Below, piece after piece: positions 13,854-22,059 of a DNA stretch of 29,090 nucleotides. This stretch comes from JBCCAG01 sp050330955. Lineage in GTDB: Bacteria; Cyanobacteriota; Cyanobacteriia; CAKZMO01. The stretch covers positions 1 to 29,090 of the forward strand of contig JBHJHJ010000162.1 in NCBI GenBank assembly GCA_050330955.1. The letters are read 5' to 3'. The notes below the pieces were generated by a model that was given only the letters and a program-made list of their open reading frames with translations, did no database searches and was not told where the DNA came from. Both the position numbers and the translations under genes were made by a program. The number at the start of each line of letters is the position of its first letter. The stretch's first letter is position 1.

Positions 13854-14591
13854 GTGGGACAGAAAATTCACCCAATCGGATTCCGCCTCGGCATTACTCA
13901 AGAGCACCGCTCAAAGTGGTTCGCCGACTCCAGCCGCTATCCTGAGCTGCTGCAGGAAGACCACAAGATTCGCCAGTACATTCAAAACACAAACCCTTTC
14001 TCCAATGCGGGAATCTCTGAGGTCTACATCGAGCGTAAGGCCGATCAGATTGACCTAGAGATTCGCACCGCACGACCGGGCGTGATTGTGGGGCGGGGCG
14101 GCTCTGGCATTGATCAGCTTCGCACCGGTCTGCAGCAAGAGCTAGGGGATAGCAATCGTCAGATTCGCATCAACGTGGTTGAGGTGGCTCGGGTCGATGC
14201 GGACGCTGCGCTGATTGCGGAATATATCATTCAGCAGCTGGAGCGCCGGGTTTCCTTTCGTCGGGTCATTCGTCAGGTAATTCAGCGAGCAGAGCGTGCC
14301 GGTGTTGAGGGCATCAAGATTCAGATTGGAGGGCGGCTGAATGGCGCAGAGATTGCCCGTACAGAGTACACCCGCGAGGGCAAAGTTCCCCTCCACACGC
14401 TGCGGGCTGACATCGACTACTCGTATAAAACGGCTCAAACCATCTACGGCGTAATCGGCGTTAAAGTCTGGGTGTTTAAGGGCGAGATTGTTCCCGGTCA
14501 GGAGGCCACTAGCGCTTCTTCTGAGGCTCAGCCCAGACGGCGGCAACAGCGGCGGCGACAGCAGTTTGAGGATCGCTCTAACGAGGGCTAA
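13854..14591 (+). CDS. rpsC: 30S ribosomal protein S3
   Basis: The protein has 245 residues from a GTG at 13854, starting MGQKIHPIGFRLGI. The KH domain shows its GxxG loop in VIVGRGGSGIDQLR (about residues 77-90). The C-terminal domain contains RAERAGVEGIKIQIGGRLNGAEIARTE. S3 lines the mRNA entry channel. The C-terminal tail (about 224-245) is an Arg/Gln-rich extension. The purine-rich GAGAGAG upstream supports the GTG start. Confidence 0.97.
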   Translation: MGQKIHPIGFRLGITQEHRSKWFADSSRYPELLQEDHKIRQYIQNTNPFSNAGISEVYIERKADQIDLEIRTARPGVIVGRGGSGIDQLRTGLQQELGDSNRQIRINVVEVARVDADAALIAEYIIQQLERRVSFRRVIRQVIQRAERAGVEGIKIQIGGRLNGAEIARTEYTREGKVPLHTLRADIDYSYKTAQTIYGVIGVKVWVFKGEIVPGQEATSASSEAQPRRRQQRRRQQFEDRSNEG

Positions 14592-14609
14592 AGCAGTTGG
14601 CTAACCCCA

Positions 14610-14640
14610 ATAGCCCAAACATCCCATAGCCCAAACATCC
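14610..14640 (+). repeat. Tandem duplication of a 16-bp unit
   Basis: ATAGCCCAAACATCC occurs at 14610-14624 and again at 14626-14640, a 16-bp period with 15 identical positions. A degenerate third piece (GTAGCTCAAGG) follows. It fills part of the rpsC-rplP spacer. Replication slippage is the simplest origin. Confidence 0.8.
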
Positions 14641-14660
14641 AGTAGCTCAAGGATTAACCC

Positions 14661-15083
14661 ATGCTCAGCCCTAAACGCACAAAATTTCGTAAGCAGCACC
14701 GTGGTCGCATGCGCGGCATGGCGAGTCGCGGCAACGAACTCAATTTCGGAGACTTTGCCCTACAGGCGCTCGAACCCTCCTGGATTACCTCTCGGCAGAT
14801 TGAGGCCGCTCGTCGCGCCATGACCCGCTATATCCGACGGGGCGGAAAAATCTGGATTCGCGTTTTTCCGGACAAGCCTGTAACCATGCGTCCTGCCGAG
14901 ACGCGGATGGGTTCAGGTAAGGGAAACCCCGAATTTTGGGTGGCTGTGGTAAAGCCGGGTCGAATTATGTTCGAGATTGCTGGCGTTCCAGAGCCTGTGG
15001 CGAAAGAGGCGATGCGCCTTGCAGCGTTCAAGCTTCCCATTAAAACGAAGTTCATTGCCCGGGAATCGACTGAGGAGTCATAG
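14661..15083 (+). CDS. rplP: 50S ribosomal protein L16
   Basis: The protein has 140 residues starting MLSPKRTKFRKQHRGRM, with MRPAETRMGSGKGNPEFWVA in the middle. L16 binds near the A-site tRNA elbow on 23S rRNA. AAGGA lies upstream of the ATG. Its TAG stop is immediately followed by the rpmC ATG (TAGATG), so the two are translationally linked. Confidence 0.98.
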   Translation: MLSPKRTKFRKQHRGRMRGMASRGNELNFGDFALQALEPSWITSRQIEAARRAMTRYIRRGGKIWIRVFPDKPVTMRPAETRMGSGKGNPEFWVAVVKPGRIMFEIAGVPEPVAKEAMRLAAFKLPIKTKFIARESTEES

Positions 15084-15341
15084 ATGCCGTTATCCAAAAT
15101 TAGCGAGGTCCGTGAGCTGACGGATCAGGAAATTGGGGATGAGATCCTATCAGTTAAAAAGCAGCTATTCGATCTGCGGTTCCAGAAGGGAACGCGTCGC
15201 TTAGAGCAGCCGCATCAGTTCAAGCACCTGCGGCATCGCCTAGCTCAGCTGATGACGGTTGAGCAAGAGCGGCTCACTGCTGAGGTCGACTTGGCCGGAA
15301 TCGATTTAGTTGAGTCTACGGAAGAGGCAGAGGAGGATTAA
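15084..15341 (+). CDS. rpmC: 50S ribosomal protein L29
   Basis: The protein has 85 residues with two predicted helices typical of L29 (EVRELTDQEIGDEILSVKKQ and the RHRLAQL segment). It is longer than the roughly 63-residue E. coli protein because of an acidic C-terminal tail ending ESTEEAEED. L29 sits next to L23 at the tunnel exit. It starts directly after the rplP stop. Confidence 0.95.
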   Translation: MPLSKISEVRELTDQEIGDEILSVKKQLFDLRFQKGTRRLEQPHQFKHLRHRLAQLMTVEQERLTAEVDLAGIDLVESTEEAEED

Positions 15342-15344
15342 GCG

Positions 15345-15593
15345 ATGGCAGTCAAAGAACGCATTGGCGTTGTGGTCAGCGACAAGATGGACAAAACCGT
15401 TGTGGTGGCCGTTGAGATGCGATCGCCCCACCCGAAATACGGCAAGATCATGGTCCGCACGCGGCGGTATAAGGCCCATGACGAGGACAACGCCTGCAAC
15501 ACGGGCGATCGCGTCCGCATTCAGGAAACCCGCCCCCTCAGCAAGACCAAGCGGTGGGCTGTGACCGATGTGCTGGAAGCCGCTGTGCAGTAG
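15345..15593 (+). CDS. rpsQ: 30S ribosomal protein S17
   Basis: The protein has 82 residues, an OB-fold protein starting MAVKERIGVVVSDKMDKTVV, with RVRIQETRPLSKTKRW towards the C-terminus. It binds 16S rRNA early in assembly. The ribosome binding site AGGAGG lies inside the 3' end of rpmC, 3 nt separate the two genes, and a HIP1 octamer falls within the coding sequence. Confidence 0.97.
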   Translation: MAVKERIGVVVSDKMDKTVVVAVEMRSPHPKYGKIMVRTRRYKAHDEDNACNTGDRVRIQETRPLSKTKRWAVTDVLEAAVQ

Positions 15594-15629
15594 CCCTTTG
15601 CTCTACTTACTTTACTTAGGAGATTAGCC

Positions 15630-15995
15630 GTGATTCAGCAAGAGTCGTACCTCAACGTGGCGGACAACAGCGGTGCCCGCAAGCTTATGTGCATTCGCGT
15701 TCTGGGCGGCAACCGCCGCTACGCCGGCATCGGTGACGTGGTGATTGCTGTGGTGAAAGATGCGCTGCCCAACATGGCGATCAAAAAGTCCGACGTGGTG
15801 CGAGCCGTCATCGTCAGAACTAAAAAAGGGCTGCGTCGGGAGAGCGGCATGAGCATTCGGTTTGACGACAACGCGGCGGTGGTGATCAACCCAGAAGGCA
15901 ATCCCCGAGGCACCCGTGTGTTTGGTCCTGTGGCACGCGAGCTGCGGGAGAAAAACTTCACCAAAATCGTTTCCCTAGCTCCGGAGGTTCTCTAG
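15630..15995 (+). CDS. rplN: 50S ribosomal protein L14
   Basis: The protein has 121 residues from a GTG at 15630 with TAGGAGA upstream. It starts MIQQESYLNVADNSGARKLM, the L14 signature, and ends with ELREKNFTKIVSLAPEVL. L14 forms an inter-subunit bridge with 16S rRNA and is the docking site of the silencing factor RsfS. It is separated from rplX by 2 nt. Confidence 0.98.
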   Translation: MIQQESYLNVADNSGARKLMCIRVLGGNRRYAGIGDVVIAVVKDALPNMAIKKSDVVRAVIVRTKKGLRRESGMSIRFDDNAAVVINPEGNPRGTRVFGPVARELREKNFTKIVSLAPEVL

Positions 15996-15997
15996 AC

Positions 15998-16339
15998 ATG
16001 ACTCAGCAACAGCAGCGACACAGAATGCACGTCAGGGCCGGTGATACGGTTCAAATTATCTCTGGTCGAGAGAAGGGGAAGGTGGGCGAGGTAGTACGGG
16101 CTTTACCTAAAACTAGCCAGGTAATTGTCAAGGGTATTAACTACAGAACCAAGCACGTTAAGCCCCAGCAAGAGGGCGAGTCCGGCCAAATCACAACCTA
16201 CGAAGCCCCCATCCACAGCTCCAACGTGATGCTTTATTCCAAAAAGGAAAAGGTGGCGAGCCGGGTGTGCTACACCGTCAACAGCGAGGGCCGCAAGGTC
16301 CGCATGCTGAAGAAGACGGGAGAGGTGCTAGAGGCTTAG
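15998..16339 (+). CDS. rplX: 50S ribosomal protein L24
   Basis: The protein has 113 residues with a KOW motif (AGDTVQIISGREKGKVGEV, about 14-32) followed by VIVKGINYRTKHVKP. L24 is an assembly initiator on 23S rRNA. GGAGG in the last codons of rplN serves as ribosome binding site, so translation is probably coupled. A Gln-rich N-terminus (MTQQQQ) is slightly unusual. About 100 nt separates it from rplE. Confidence 0.97.
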   Translation: MTQQQQRHRMHVRAGDTVQIISGREKGKVGEVVRALPKTSQVIVKGINYRTKHVKPQQEGESGQITTYEAPIHSSNVMLYSKKEKVASRVCYTVNSEGRKVRMLKKTGEVLEA

Positions 16340-16440
16340 CCCCTACGGTAAGCCAAAGGATATCTTCAGCCTCCATCAGTCCAGACCAAAGTCAAGCTAG
16401 TTTCTGACCCAGCCCAGAAGCGTATTCAAGTACTAAACCC

Positions 16441-16998
16441 ATGGCAACTAAAATCACACCCCGTCTCAAAACGGTCTATCAAGACACCATCGTCCCCAAG
16501 CTGATGGAGCAGTTTCAATACACGAACATCCATCAGGTTCCTAAGCTCGTCAAGGTGAACGTCAACCGAGGGCTAGGGGAAGCCGCCCAGAACGCTAAGG
16601 CCTTAGAGGCCTCGGTGTCTGAGATTGCGCTAATCACGGGTCAAAAGCCTGTGGTGACGCGGGCTAAAAAGGCGATCGCTGGCTTCAAAATTCGCCAGGG
16701 GATGCCCGTTGGAGTAATGGTCACCCTCCGAGCCGAGCGCATGTATGCGTTCCTCGACCGCTTTATTAATCTGGCGCTGCCCAGAATTCGAGATTTTCGG
16801 GGCGTGAGCCCCAACAGCTTCGACGGCCGGGGAAACTACACCATCGGCGTCAGGGAGCAGTTGATTTTTCCTGAAGTTGAATACGACAGCATTGATCAGA
16901 TTCGAGGTATGGACATTTCCATTATTACGACAGCGCGAGCTGACGAGGAAGGGCGCGCCCTTCTAAAGGAAATGGGTATGCCCTTTCGCGAAAAGTAA
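16441..16998 (+). CDS. rplE: 50S ribosomal protein L5
   Basis: The protein has 185 residues containing KVNVNRGLGEA, GQKPVVTRAKKAIAGFKIR and the ISIITTARADEEGRALL C-terminus. L5 carries 5S rRNA into the large subunit with L18 and touches P-site tRNA. The ATG at 16441 follows AAACCC with no Shine-Dalgarno sequence. The next gene is rpsH; rpsN, which separates them in E. coli, is absent as is normal in cyanobacteria. Confidence 0.98.
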   Translation: MATKITPRLKTVYQDTIVPKLMEQFQYTNIHQVPKLVKVNVNRGLGEAAQNAKALEASVSEIALITGQKPVVTRAKKAIAGFKIRQGMPVGVMVTLRAERMYAFLDRFINLALPRIRDFRGVSPNSFDGRGNYTIGVREQLIFPEVEYDSIDQIRGMDISIITTARADEEGRALLKEMGMPFREK

Positions 16999-17024
16999 TT
17001 GAGATTTCAGACGAAGAGGAAGCT

Positions 17025-17426
17025 ATGGCGTCCAACGATACGATTGCAGACATGCTGACGCGAATTCGAAATGCTAGCCTTGCGCGGCACCAGGAAACGC
17101 AGGTTCCGTCCACGCGAATGACTCGGAGCATTGCCAAGGTGCTGCGGGACGAGGGCTTTATCGTTGACTTCAACGAAGTCGGCGATGCGCCCAAGCGCCA
17201 GCTGGTGATTTCTCTAAAGTACAAGGGTAAAAGCCGCCAGCCCATTATTCGGAAACTGCGTCGCATCAGCAAGCCTGGTCTGCGAGTTTACTCAGGCAGA
17301 CGCGACCTTCCTCGGGTTTTAGGAGGCGTTGGTGTCGCCATTATCTCCACCTCCCAGGGCATCATGACGGACCGCGAAGCCCGTCGTCAGGGCGTGGGCG
17401 GCGAAGTTCTCTGCTACGTCTGGTAG
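17025..17426 (+). CDS. rpsH: 30S ribosomal protein S8
   Basis: The protein has 133 residues starting MASNDTIADMLTRIRNASLA and ending with the S8 signature region GIMTDREARRQGVGGEVLCYVW. S8 binds helix 21 of 16S rRNA and in E. coli regulates the spc operon by binding mRNA. AGAGGA lies 5 nt before the start. Confidence 0.98.
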   Translation: MASNDTIADMLTRIRNASLARHQETQVPSTRMTRSIAKVLRDEGFIVDFNEVGDAPKRQLVISLKYKGKSRQPIIRKLRRISKPGLRVYSGRRDLPRVLGGVGVAIISTSQGIMTDREARRQGVGGEVLCYVW

Positions 17427-17510
17427 CTCTTAGGCGATAGCCCTCCAGCTATGCTGCCTGCTGAAGTTTTGAGATGCCTTTCATTTTACGAGTATCAGGA
17501 GAACCCAACC

Positions 17511-18050
17511 ATGTCTCGAATCGGTAAACGCGCCATCCCGGTGCCGGCTAAAGTCACGGTTTCCATCAATGGGCAAGAGGTGACCGTAAAGGGACCCAAA
17601 GGAGAGCTGTCCCGCGTGATCCCCCCAGAGATTGCGATCGCCCAGGAAGGCGAAGAAATTGTGGTCACCCGCCGGGATGAGTCCCGCAACGCTCGTCAGC
17701 GCCACGGGCTCTGTCGCACTCTGGTGGCCAACATGGTCGAAGGGGTCTCTCAAGGGTTTCAGAAGAAGCTCGAATTGCAAGGCGTCGGTTACCGGGCACA
17801 GGTTCAGGGCAGTAATTTAATCCTCAACGTGGGGTACAGCAACCCAGTTCAAATTGACCCACCTAAGGGGATTCAATTTGCGGTGGAGGCAAACACCAAC
17901 GTGTCAGTCACTGGAATTGATAAAGAAGAGGTGGGCAATATCGCCGCTCGCATTCGTGCGGTTCGTCCCCCTGAGCCCTACAAAGGTAAGGGGATTCGAT
18001 ACGCTGGAGAAATGGTCAGACGTAAGGCAGGTAAGGCAGGTAAGAAGTAA
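17511..18050 (+). CDS. rplF: 50S ribosomal protein L6
   Basis: The protein has 179 residues from the ATG at 17511 (CAGGAGA upstream); the frame is open back to 17451, but those residues are not L6-like. It starts MSRIGKRAIPVPAKVTVSIN, has two similar domains, and contains the C-terminal PPEPYKGKGIRYAGE signature. L6 lies near the sarcin-ricin loop where elongation factors bind. Two nt separate its stop from rplR. Confidence 0.98.
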   Translation: MSRIGKRAIPVPAKVTVSINGQEVTVKGPKGELSRVIPPEIAIAQEGEEIVVTRRDESRNARQRHGLCRTLVANMVEGVSQGFQKKLELQGVGYRAQVQGSNLILNVGYSNPVQIDPPKGIQFAVEANTNVSVTGIDKEEVGNIAARIRAVRPPEPYKGKGIRYAGEMVRRKAGKAGKK

Positions 18051-18052
18051 TT

Positions 18053-18415
18053 ATGAAAACCAGTCGCAAGGAAGCAACTCGGCGGCGCCACGCTCGCATT
18101 CGCCGCAAAATGTCAGGAACGGCAGAGCAGCCTCGTCTGTCTATCTTTCGCTCCAATCAGCACATCTATGCTCAAGTCATCGACGACGTCAACCAGACGA
18201 CGCTGACTGCGGCATCCACCCTCGACCCCGAGCTGAAGTCATCCCTAGAAGAGACCTCAAATTGCGATGCCTCGGTTCACGTCGGGCGTTTGGTGGCCGA
18301 GCGGGCCAAAGCGCAGGGCATTACCAAGGTTGTCTTTGACCGAGGCGGCAAGCTCTACCACGGACGTGTCAAGGCGTTAGCGGAAGCCGCGCGGGAAGCC
18401 GGGCTCGAGTTTTAG
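18053..18415 (+). CDS. rplR: 50S ribosomal protein L18
   Basis: The protein has 120 residues with a basic N-terminus (RRRHARIRRKMSGTAEQPRL) and C-terminal VFDRGGKLYHGRVKALAEAA. L18 binds 5S rRNA together with L5. Two nt separate it from rplF, whose 3' end (GTAAGGCAGG) supplies the upstream purines. Confidence 0.98.
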   Translation: MKTSRKEATRRRHARIRRKMSGTAEQPRLSIFRSNQHIYAQVIDDVNQTTLTAASTLDPELKSSLEETSNCDASVHVGRLVAERAKAQGITKVVFDRGGKLYHGRVKALAEAAREAGLEF

Positions 18416-18484
18416 GTCTGAATAATTGGCATAACAGTAGCTTAGAAGCAGGTTAACGCAGGAATTTAATGGTGGACTGAAGCA

Positions 18485-19012
18485 ATGGCAAACCGAGATC
18501 GTCGTAAATCAAATAAAGCTAAGGAAAAAGAATCGGAATGGCAGGAGCGCGTCGTTCAGATTCGCCGCGTCACCAAAGTGGTTAAAGGGGGTAAAACCCT
18601 AAGCTTTCGCGCTGTTGTCATTGTGGGCAACGAGCGCGGCCAAGTGGGGGTCGGCGTGGGTAAAGCGGGCGATGTCATCGGAGCGGTGCGCAAAGGCGTT
18701 GCCGATGCCAAAAAGCACCTGGTGGAGGTGCCGCTAACTAAGGCAAACTCAATTCCTCACCCCTCCAACGGCATCAGCGGCGGCGCGAAGGTGATGCTGC
18801 GGCCTGCCGGTCCTGGAACGGGGGTAATTGCCGGTGGAGCGGTTCGTACGGTTTTGGAGCTCTCCGGGGTCAAAAACGTCTTAGCCAAGCAGCTGGGCTC
18901 CAGTAATCCATTGAACAACGCCCGCGCTGCAGCGGAAGCTCTAGACTTACTCCGCACCCTGGCTGATGTGGCCCGAGAGCGAGACGTTCCCTTAGAGCAG
19001 CTTTACGCGTAA
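18485..19012 (+). CDS. rpsE: 30S ribosomal protein S5
   Basis: The protein has 175 residues. The double-stranded-RNA-binding-like N-domain includes EWQERVVQIRRVTKVVKGGK. Downstream are VGVGVGKAGDVIGAVRKG and GISGGAKVMLRPAGPGTGVI. S5 is involved in decoding fidelity and mRNA entry. The C-terminal helix NPLNNARAAAEAL is typical. rpmD does not follow, as usual for cyanobacteria; rplO comes next. Confidence 0.98.
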   Translation: MANRDRRKSNKAKEKESEWQERVVQIRRVTKVVKGGKTLSFRAVVIVGNERGQVGVGVGKAGDVIGAVRKGVADAKKHLVEVPLTKANSIPHPSNGISGGAKVMLRPAGPGTGVIAGGAVRTVLELSGVKNVLAKQLGSSNPLNNARAAAEALDLLRTLADVARERDVPLEQLYA

Positions 19013-19074
19013 AGGCTCCCGCTGAGGCTTCAGTTCAACACGCTTTTTGCAAACCCAGTTCCATTAGAGAAACC

Positions 19075-19518
19075 ATGAGACTTGAAGACGCAAAACCTCA
19101 ACAGGGCTCGAGACGGCGAAAGCGTCGAATTGGGCGGGGAATTTCCGCTGGTCAGGGGGCGAGCGGCGGCTTCGGAATGCGGGGACAAAAGTCCCGGTCT
19201 GGAAGCGGCACCCGGCCTGGATTTGAGGGTGGCCAAATGCCACTCTACCGCCGAGTTCCTAAGCTTAAGCACTTCACCATTGTCAACCCATCTCATCACA
19301 CGGTAATCAACGTGGGCCGTCTGGGTGCGATCGCTGCGGATTCTGTAGTGACCCTAGCCTCCTTGATGGACGAAGGCATCATTACCGCTGACGATGGTCC
19401 TTTAAAGGTCCTGGGGGACGGAGATCTTGATGTGGCGCTAACGGTCAAGGCCGCAGCATTCACAACTGCTGCCAAGTCTAAGATCGAAGCCGCTGGCGGA
19501 ACTTGGGAAGTGGTGTAG
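19075..19518 (+). CDS. rplO: 50S ribosomal protein L15
   Basis: The protein has 147 residues, with the glycine/arginine-rich extended N-terminus GRGISAGQGASGGFGMRGQK, then FEGGQMPLYRRVPK, and a globular C-terminal domain. L15 assembles late on 23S rRNA. A weak AGAGA precedes the ATG. A 142-nt gap to secY contains a short CGCTAT/ATAGCG inverted repeat (19588-19607). Confidence 0.97.
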   Translation: MRLEDAKPQQGSRRRKRRIGRGISAGQGASGGFGMRGQKSRSGSGTRPGFEGGQMPLYRRVPKLKHFTIVNPSHHTVINVGRLGAIAADSVVTLASLMDEGIITADDGPLKVLGDGDLDVALTVKAAAFTTAAKSKIEAAGGTWEVV

Positions 19519-19660
19519 CGGCTAGGCATGCAGCGGCCAGCGTAGGATGCGAATTTCTTACCGCAGTCGGATCGGGTTTGTAAAGAGCGCTATGCTGTAG
19601 TATAGCGGCTAGCCTGACCCAAAAGCTTAGCCCAGAGCGATTACAGAGGTATGTAGTTTT

Positions 19661-20974
19661 ATGGTTGTCAGTAGAGATAAATCCCCTACAGCTCAAGAAA
19701 CGTTCATGCAGATGGCCCAAGCGGCGGGTCTGCGCGGACGGCTTCTGCTCACGGTGGGTATGCTAATTCTTGTCCGCCTAGGCATTTTCATTCCGGTTCC
19801 AGGCATTGACCGCGCCCGATTTCAGGCCGGTATTGCCGATAGCGGCCTCGGGGGAATTGTTGGCTTTTTGGACATTTTCTCCGGCGGGGGATTGTCTCTA
19901 TTGGGGGTGTTTGCGCTAGGGATTTTGCCCTATATCAACGCCTCAATCATTATGCAGCTGCTCACAGCCGCCTATCCCAAGCTTGAGGATTTACAGAAAA
20001 ACGAGGGAGAGGCTGGTCGCCGCAAGATTTCTCAGATTACGCGCTATGTGGCTTTGGGTTGGGCGATCGCGCAAAGCATTGGCATTTCGCTGCTGGTGAG
20101 CAACTTTGCCGAAGTGGGTCAGAGCCGACCGGCGTTTATTGCCAGCACGGTGATTGCCTTAACGGCGGGCTCGATGTTCGTTATGTGGGTGGGTGAGCTG
20201 ATCACAGAGCGCGGCATCGGTAACGGCGCGTCCCTGCTGATTTTTGTCAACATTGTCTCCACGCTGCCGCGATCCTTAGGCCAAACCATTGAGCTGGCCC
20301 AGAGCGGCGATCGCAGCCTAGTGGGCGGCGTCATTGTCCTGATGCTTGTCTTCCTAGTGATGATCGTGGGCATCGTGTTTGTGCAGGAAGGCACCCGCCG
20401 CATCCCCATCGTGTCCGCTCGCCGCCAGGTAGGTCGACGCACATACCAAGAAAAGAGCAGCTACCTTCCCCTGCGCCTCAATCAAGGCGGCGTGATGCCG
20501 ATTATTTTTGCCTCTGCGGTTTTGATTTTGCCCCCCTCACTCACCCAAGTGTTTTCTAACGATGTGCTGCTGCGCGTCGTGAATTTACTTCGTCCGGGGA
20601 CTTGGGTTTATGTATTAGTCTATTCTGCGCTGATTCTATTCTTCAGCTATTTCTATGCGTCTCTGATTGTTAACCCAGTCGATATGGCGAAAAACCTTAA
20701 GGAACGGGGTGCGAGCGTGCCCGGTATTCGTCCTGGGAAGGCCACCAGCGAATACCTAACCCGAGTGTTGAACCGGCTTACGTTTCTCGGCGCTATCTTC
20801 CTGGTTTTGGTGGCTATCGTCCCCACCGCCGTAGAGGCAGCGACTCGGGTAACAACCTTTCAAGGATTGGGGGCAACCTCCTTGCTGATTTTGGTTGGGG
20901 TCGCTATTGATACTGCTAAGCAGGTGCAGACCTATGTCATTTCTCAGCGGTACGAGGGCATGGTCAAGCAGTAA
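19661..20974 (+). CDS. secY: Preprotein translocase channel subunit SecY
   Basis: The protein has 437 residues with ten hydrophobic segments. It includes the plug region after LVRLGIFIPVPGIDRARF, the GILPYINASIIMQLL helix, ITERGIGNGASLLIF, and the cytoplasmic loops (RRQVGRRTYQEKSSYLPLRL and VPGIRPGKATSEYLTR) that contact SecA and the ribosome. SecY forms the protein-conducting pore with SecE and SecG; in cyanobacteria it serves both plasma and thylakoid membranes. adk, which usually follows, is missing. Confidence 0.98.
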   Translation: MVVSRDKSPTAQETFMQMAQAAGLRGRLLLTVGMLILVRLGIFIPVPGIDRARFQAGIADSGLGGIVGFLDIFSGGGLSLLGVFALGILPYINASIIMQLLTAAYPKLEDLQKNEGEAGRRKISQITRYVALGWAIAQSIGISLLVSNFAEVGQSRPAFIASTVIALTAGSMFVMWVGELITERGIGNGASLLIFVNIVSTLPRSLGQTIELAQSGDRSLVGGVIVLMLVFLVMIVGIVFVQEGTRRIPIVSARRQVGRRTYQEKSSYLPLRLNQGGVMPIIFASAVLILPPSLTQVFSNDVLLRVVNLLRPGTWVYVLVYSALILFFSYFYASLIVNPVDMAKNLKERGASVPGIRPGKATSEYLTRVLNRLTFLGAIFLVLVAIVPTAVEAATRVTTFQGLGATSLLILVGVAIDTAKQVQTYVISQRYEGMVKQ

Positions 20975-20982
20975 GCCAGTCC

Positions 20983-21018
20983 GGATTTCCTTGTGCAGCC
21001 CTTCTGTTGAGGAAATCC
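20983..21018 (+). repeat. Hairpin in the secY-infA spacer
   Basis: GGATTTCC (20983-20990) and GGAAATCC (21011-21018) are a perfect 8-bp inverted repeat with a 20-nt loop that can pair further (T-A and G-T pairs). No T tract follows. It occupies the place where adk is found in many relatives. Confidence 0.55.
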
Positions 21019-21085
21019 AAGCTGATTCGTTAACTTAGAACAGGTAAAGCCTCTCAATTGATGAGCAACAGCAGGAGATAGCGCC

Positions 21086-21313
21086 TTGTCCAAACAAGAC
21101 CTGATTGAAATGGAAGGAACGGTGACGGACTCGCTCCCTAATGCGATGTTTCGAGTCGATCTAGACAATGGGTTTAACGTTCTTGCCCATATCTCGGGTA
21201 AGATTCGCCGGAACTACATCAAGATTTTGCCCGGCGATCGCGTCAAGGTTGAGCTAACGCCCTATGACTTAACTAAAGGGCGGATTACCTATCGTCTAAG
21301 AAATAAGAAATAG
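21086..21313 (+). CDS. infA: Translation initiation factor IF-1
   Basis: The protein has 75 residues from a TTG at 21086, with AGGAGAT at the correct distance; no ATG or GTG is available before the conserved MSKQDLIEMEGTVTDSLPNA start. It is an S1-type OB fold containing FRVDLDNGFNVLAHISGKIR and GDRVKVELTPYDLTKGRI. IF-1 occupies the ribosomal A site during initiation. The rare TTG start would lower the expression of this gene relative to its neighbours. Confidence 0.98.
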   Translation: MSKQDLIEMEGTVTDSLPNAMFRVDLDNGFNVLAHISGKIRRNYIKILPGDRVKVELTPYDLTKGRITYRLRNKK

Positions 21314-21369
21314 GTTTGGTTTGCATCTTGGCTTGCTGCAGAATTTGCCTTCACCCTCTAGATTCCGCA

Positions 21370-21397
21370 TTGAAAGTTTAGCTTTTTAGGATATAAT
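21370..21397 (+). promoter_or_regulatory. Near-consensus sigma-70-type promoter before rpmJ
   Basis: TTGAAA (21370-21375), a 16-bp spacer and a perfect TATAAT (21392-21397) lie in the infA-rpmJ gap. Transcription would start near 21404, about 23 nt before rpmJ. It should drive rpmJ-rpsM-rpsK-rpoA-rplQ and perhaps later genes separately from the rplC promoter. Confidence 0.75.
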
Positions 21398-21426
21398 AGA
21401 TTGTTCTTTGTCTTGTCAGGTCGATT

Positions 21427-21540
21427 ATGAAAGTCAGACCCTCTGTTCGCAAGATGTGCGAAAAGTGCCGCGTCATTAAACGGCGGGGGCGCGTGATGGT
21501 GATTTGCCCTAACCCGAAGCATAAGCAGCGCCAGGGTTAG
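21427..21540 (+). CDS. rpmJ: 50S ribosomal protein L36
   Basis: The protein has 37 residues: MKVRPSVRKMCEKCRVIKRR, then GRVMVICPNPKHKQRQG. Its zinc ligands are all present (Cys11, Cys14, Cys27, His32), making it the zinc-binding C+ form. The length is standard. CAGG lies about 7 nt before the ATG, and the gene is immediately downstream of a strong promoter. Confidence 0.97.
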   Translation: MKVRPSVRKMCEKCRVIKRRGRVMVICPNPKHKQRQG

Positions 21541-21579
21541 GTCTGCCGAGAATTCTTTTAAGACGTTTGGAGGAAGAGT

Positions 21580-21963
21580 ATGGCGCGGATTGCGGGAGTT
21601 GATCTCCCAAGAGATAAGCGAGTTGAAATCGGTTTGAGGTACATCTACGGGATTGGCCCCACGCGGTCTAAAGAAATCCTAGAGAAAACAGGGGTTAATC
21701 CGGATACTCGGATTAAGGACCTAAGTGATGCTGACGTCATCGCCCTGCGCTCCGAGATTGAAAGCAGCTACCAAGTTGAAGGTGATTTGAGGCGCTTGGA
21801 GTCGATGAATATCAAGCGACTCATTGATATCAGCGCTTATCGAGGGCGCCGTCACCGCATGGGTCTGCCCGTGCGCGGCCAGCGGACGCGCACCAATTCC
21901 CGCACAAGGCGTGGCGGTAGTCGTCGCACGGTTGCGGGTAAGAAGAAGGCGCCCAAGAAGTAA
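21580..21963 (+). CDS. rpsM: 30S ribosomal protein S13
   Basis: The protein has 127 residues starting MARIAGVDLPRDKRVEIGLR, with a helix-two-turn-helix core and the C-terminal signature LPVRGQRTRTNSRTRRG followed by a lysine-rich tail that reaches the P-site tRNA. S13 forms bridges to the large subunit. TTTGGAGGA is a strong ribosome binding site. Confidence 0.98.
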   Translation: MARIAGVDLPRDKRVEIGLRYIYGIGPTRSKEILEKTGVNPDTRIKDLSDADVIALRSEIESSYQVEGDLRRLESMNIKRLIDISAYRGRRHRMGLPVRGQRTRTNSRTRRGGSRRTVAGKKKAPKK

Positions 21964-22059
21964 AGTTTTGGCCCCGTCTGGAATTGATATTTTAAGGGGC
22001 TGATTACGGAATTACAGGACTAGATCACAGTACAAAGAGGCGGTACAGAGTAGGAAACC

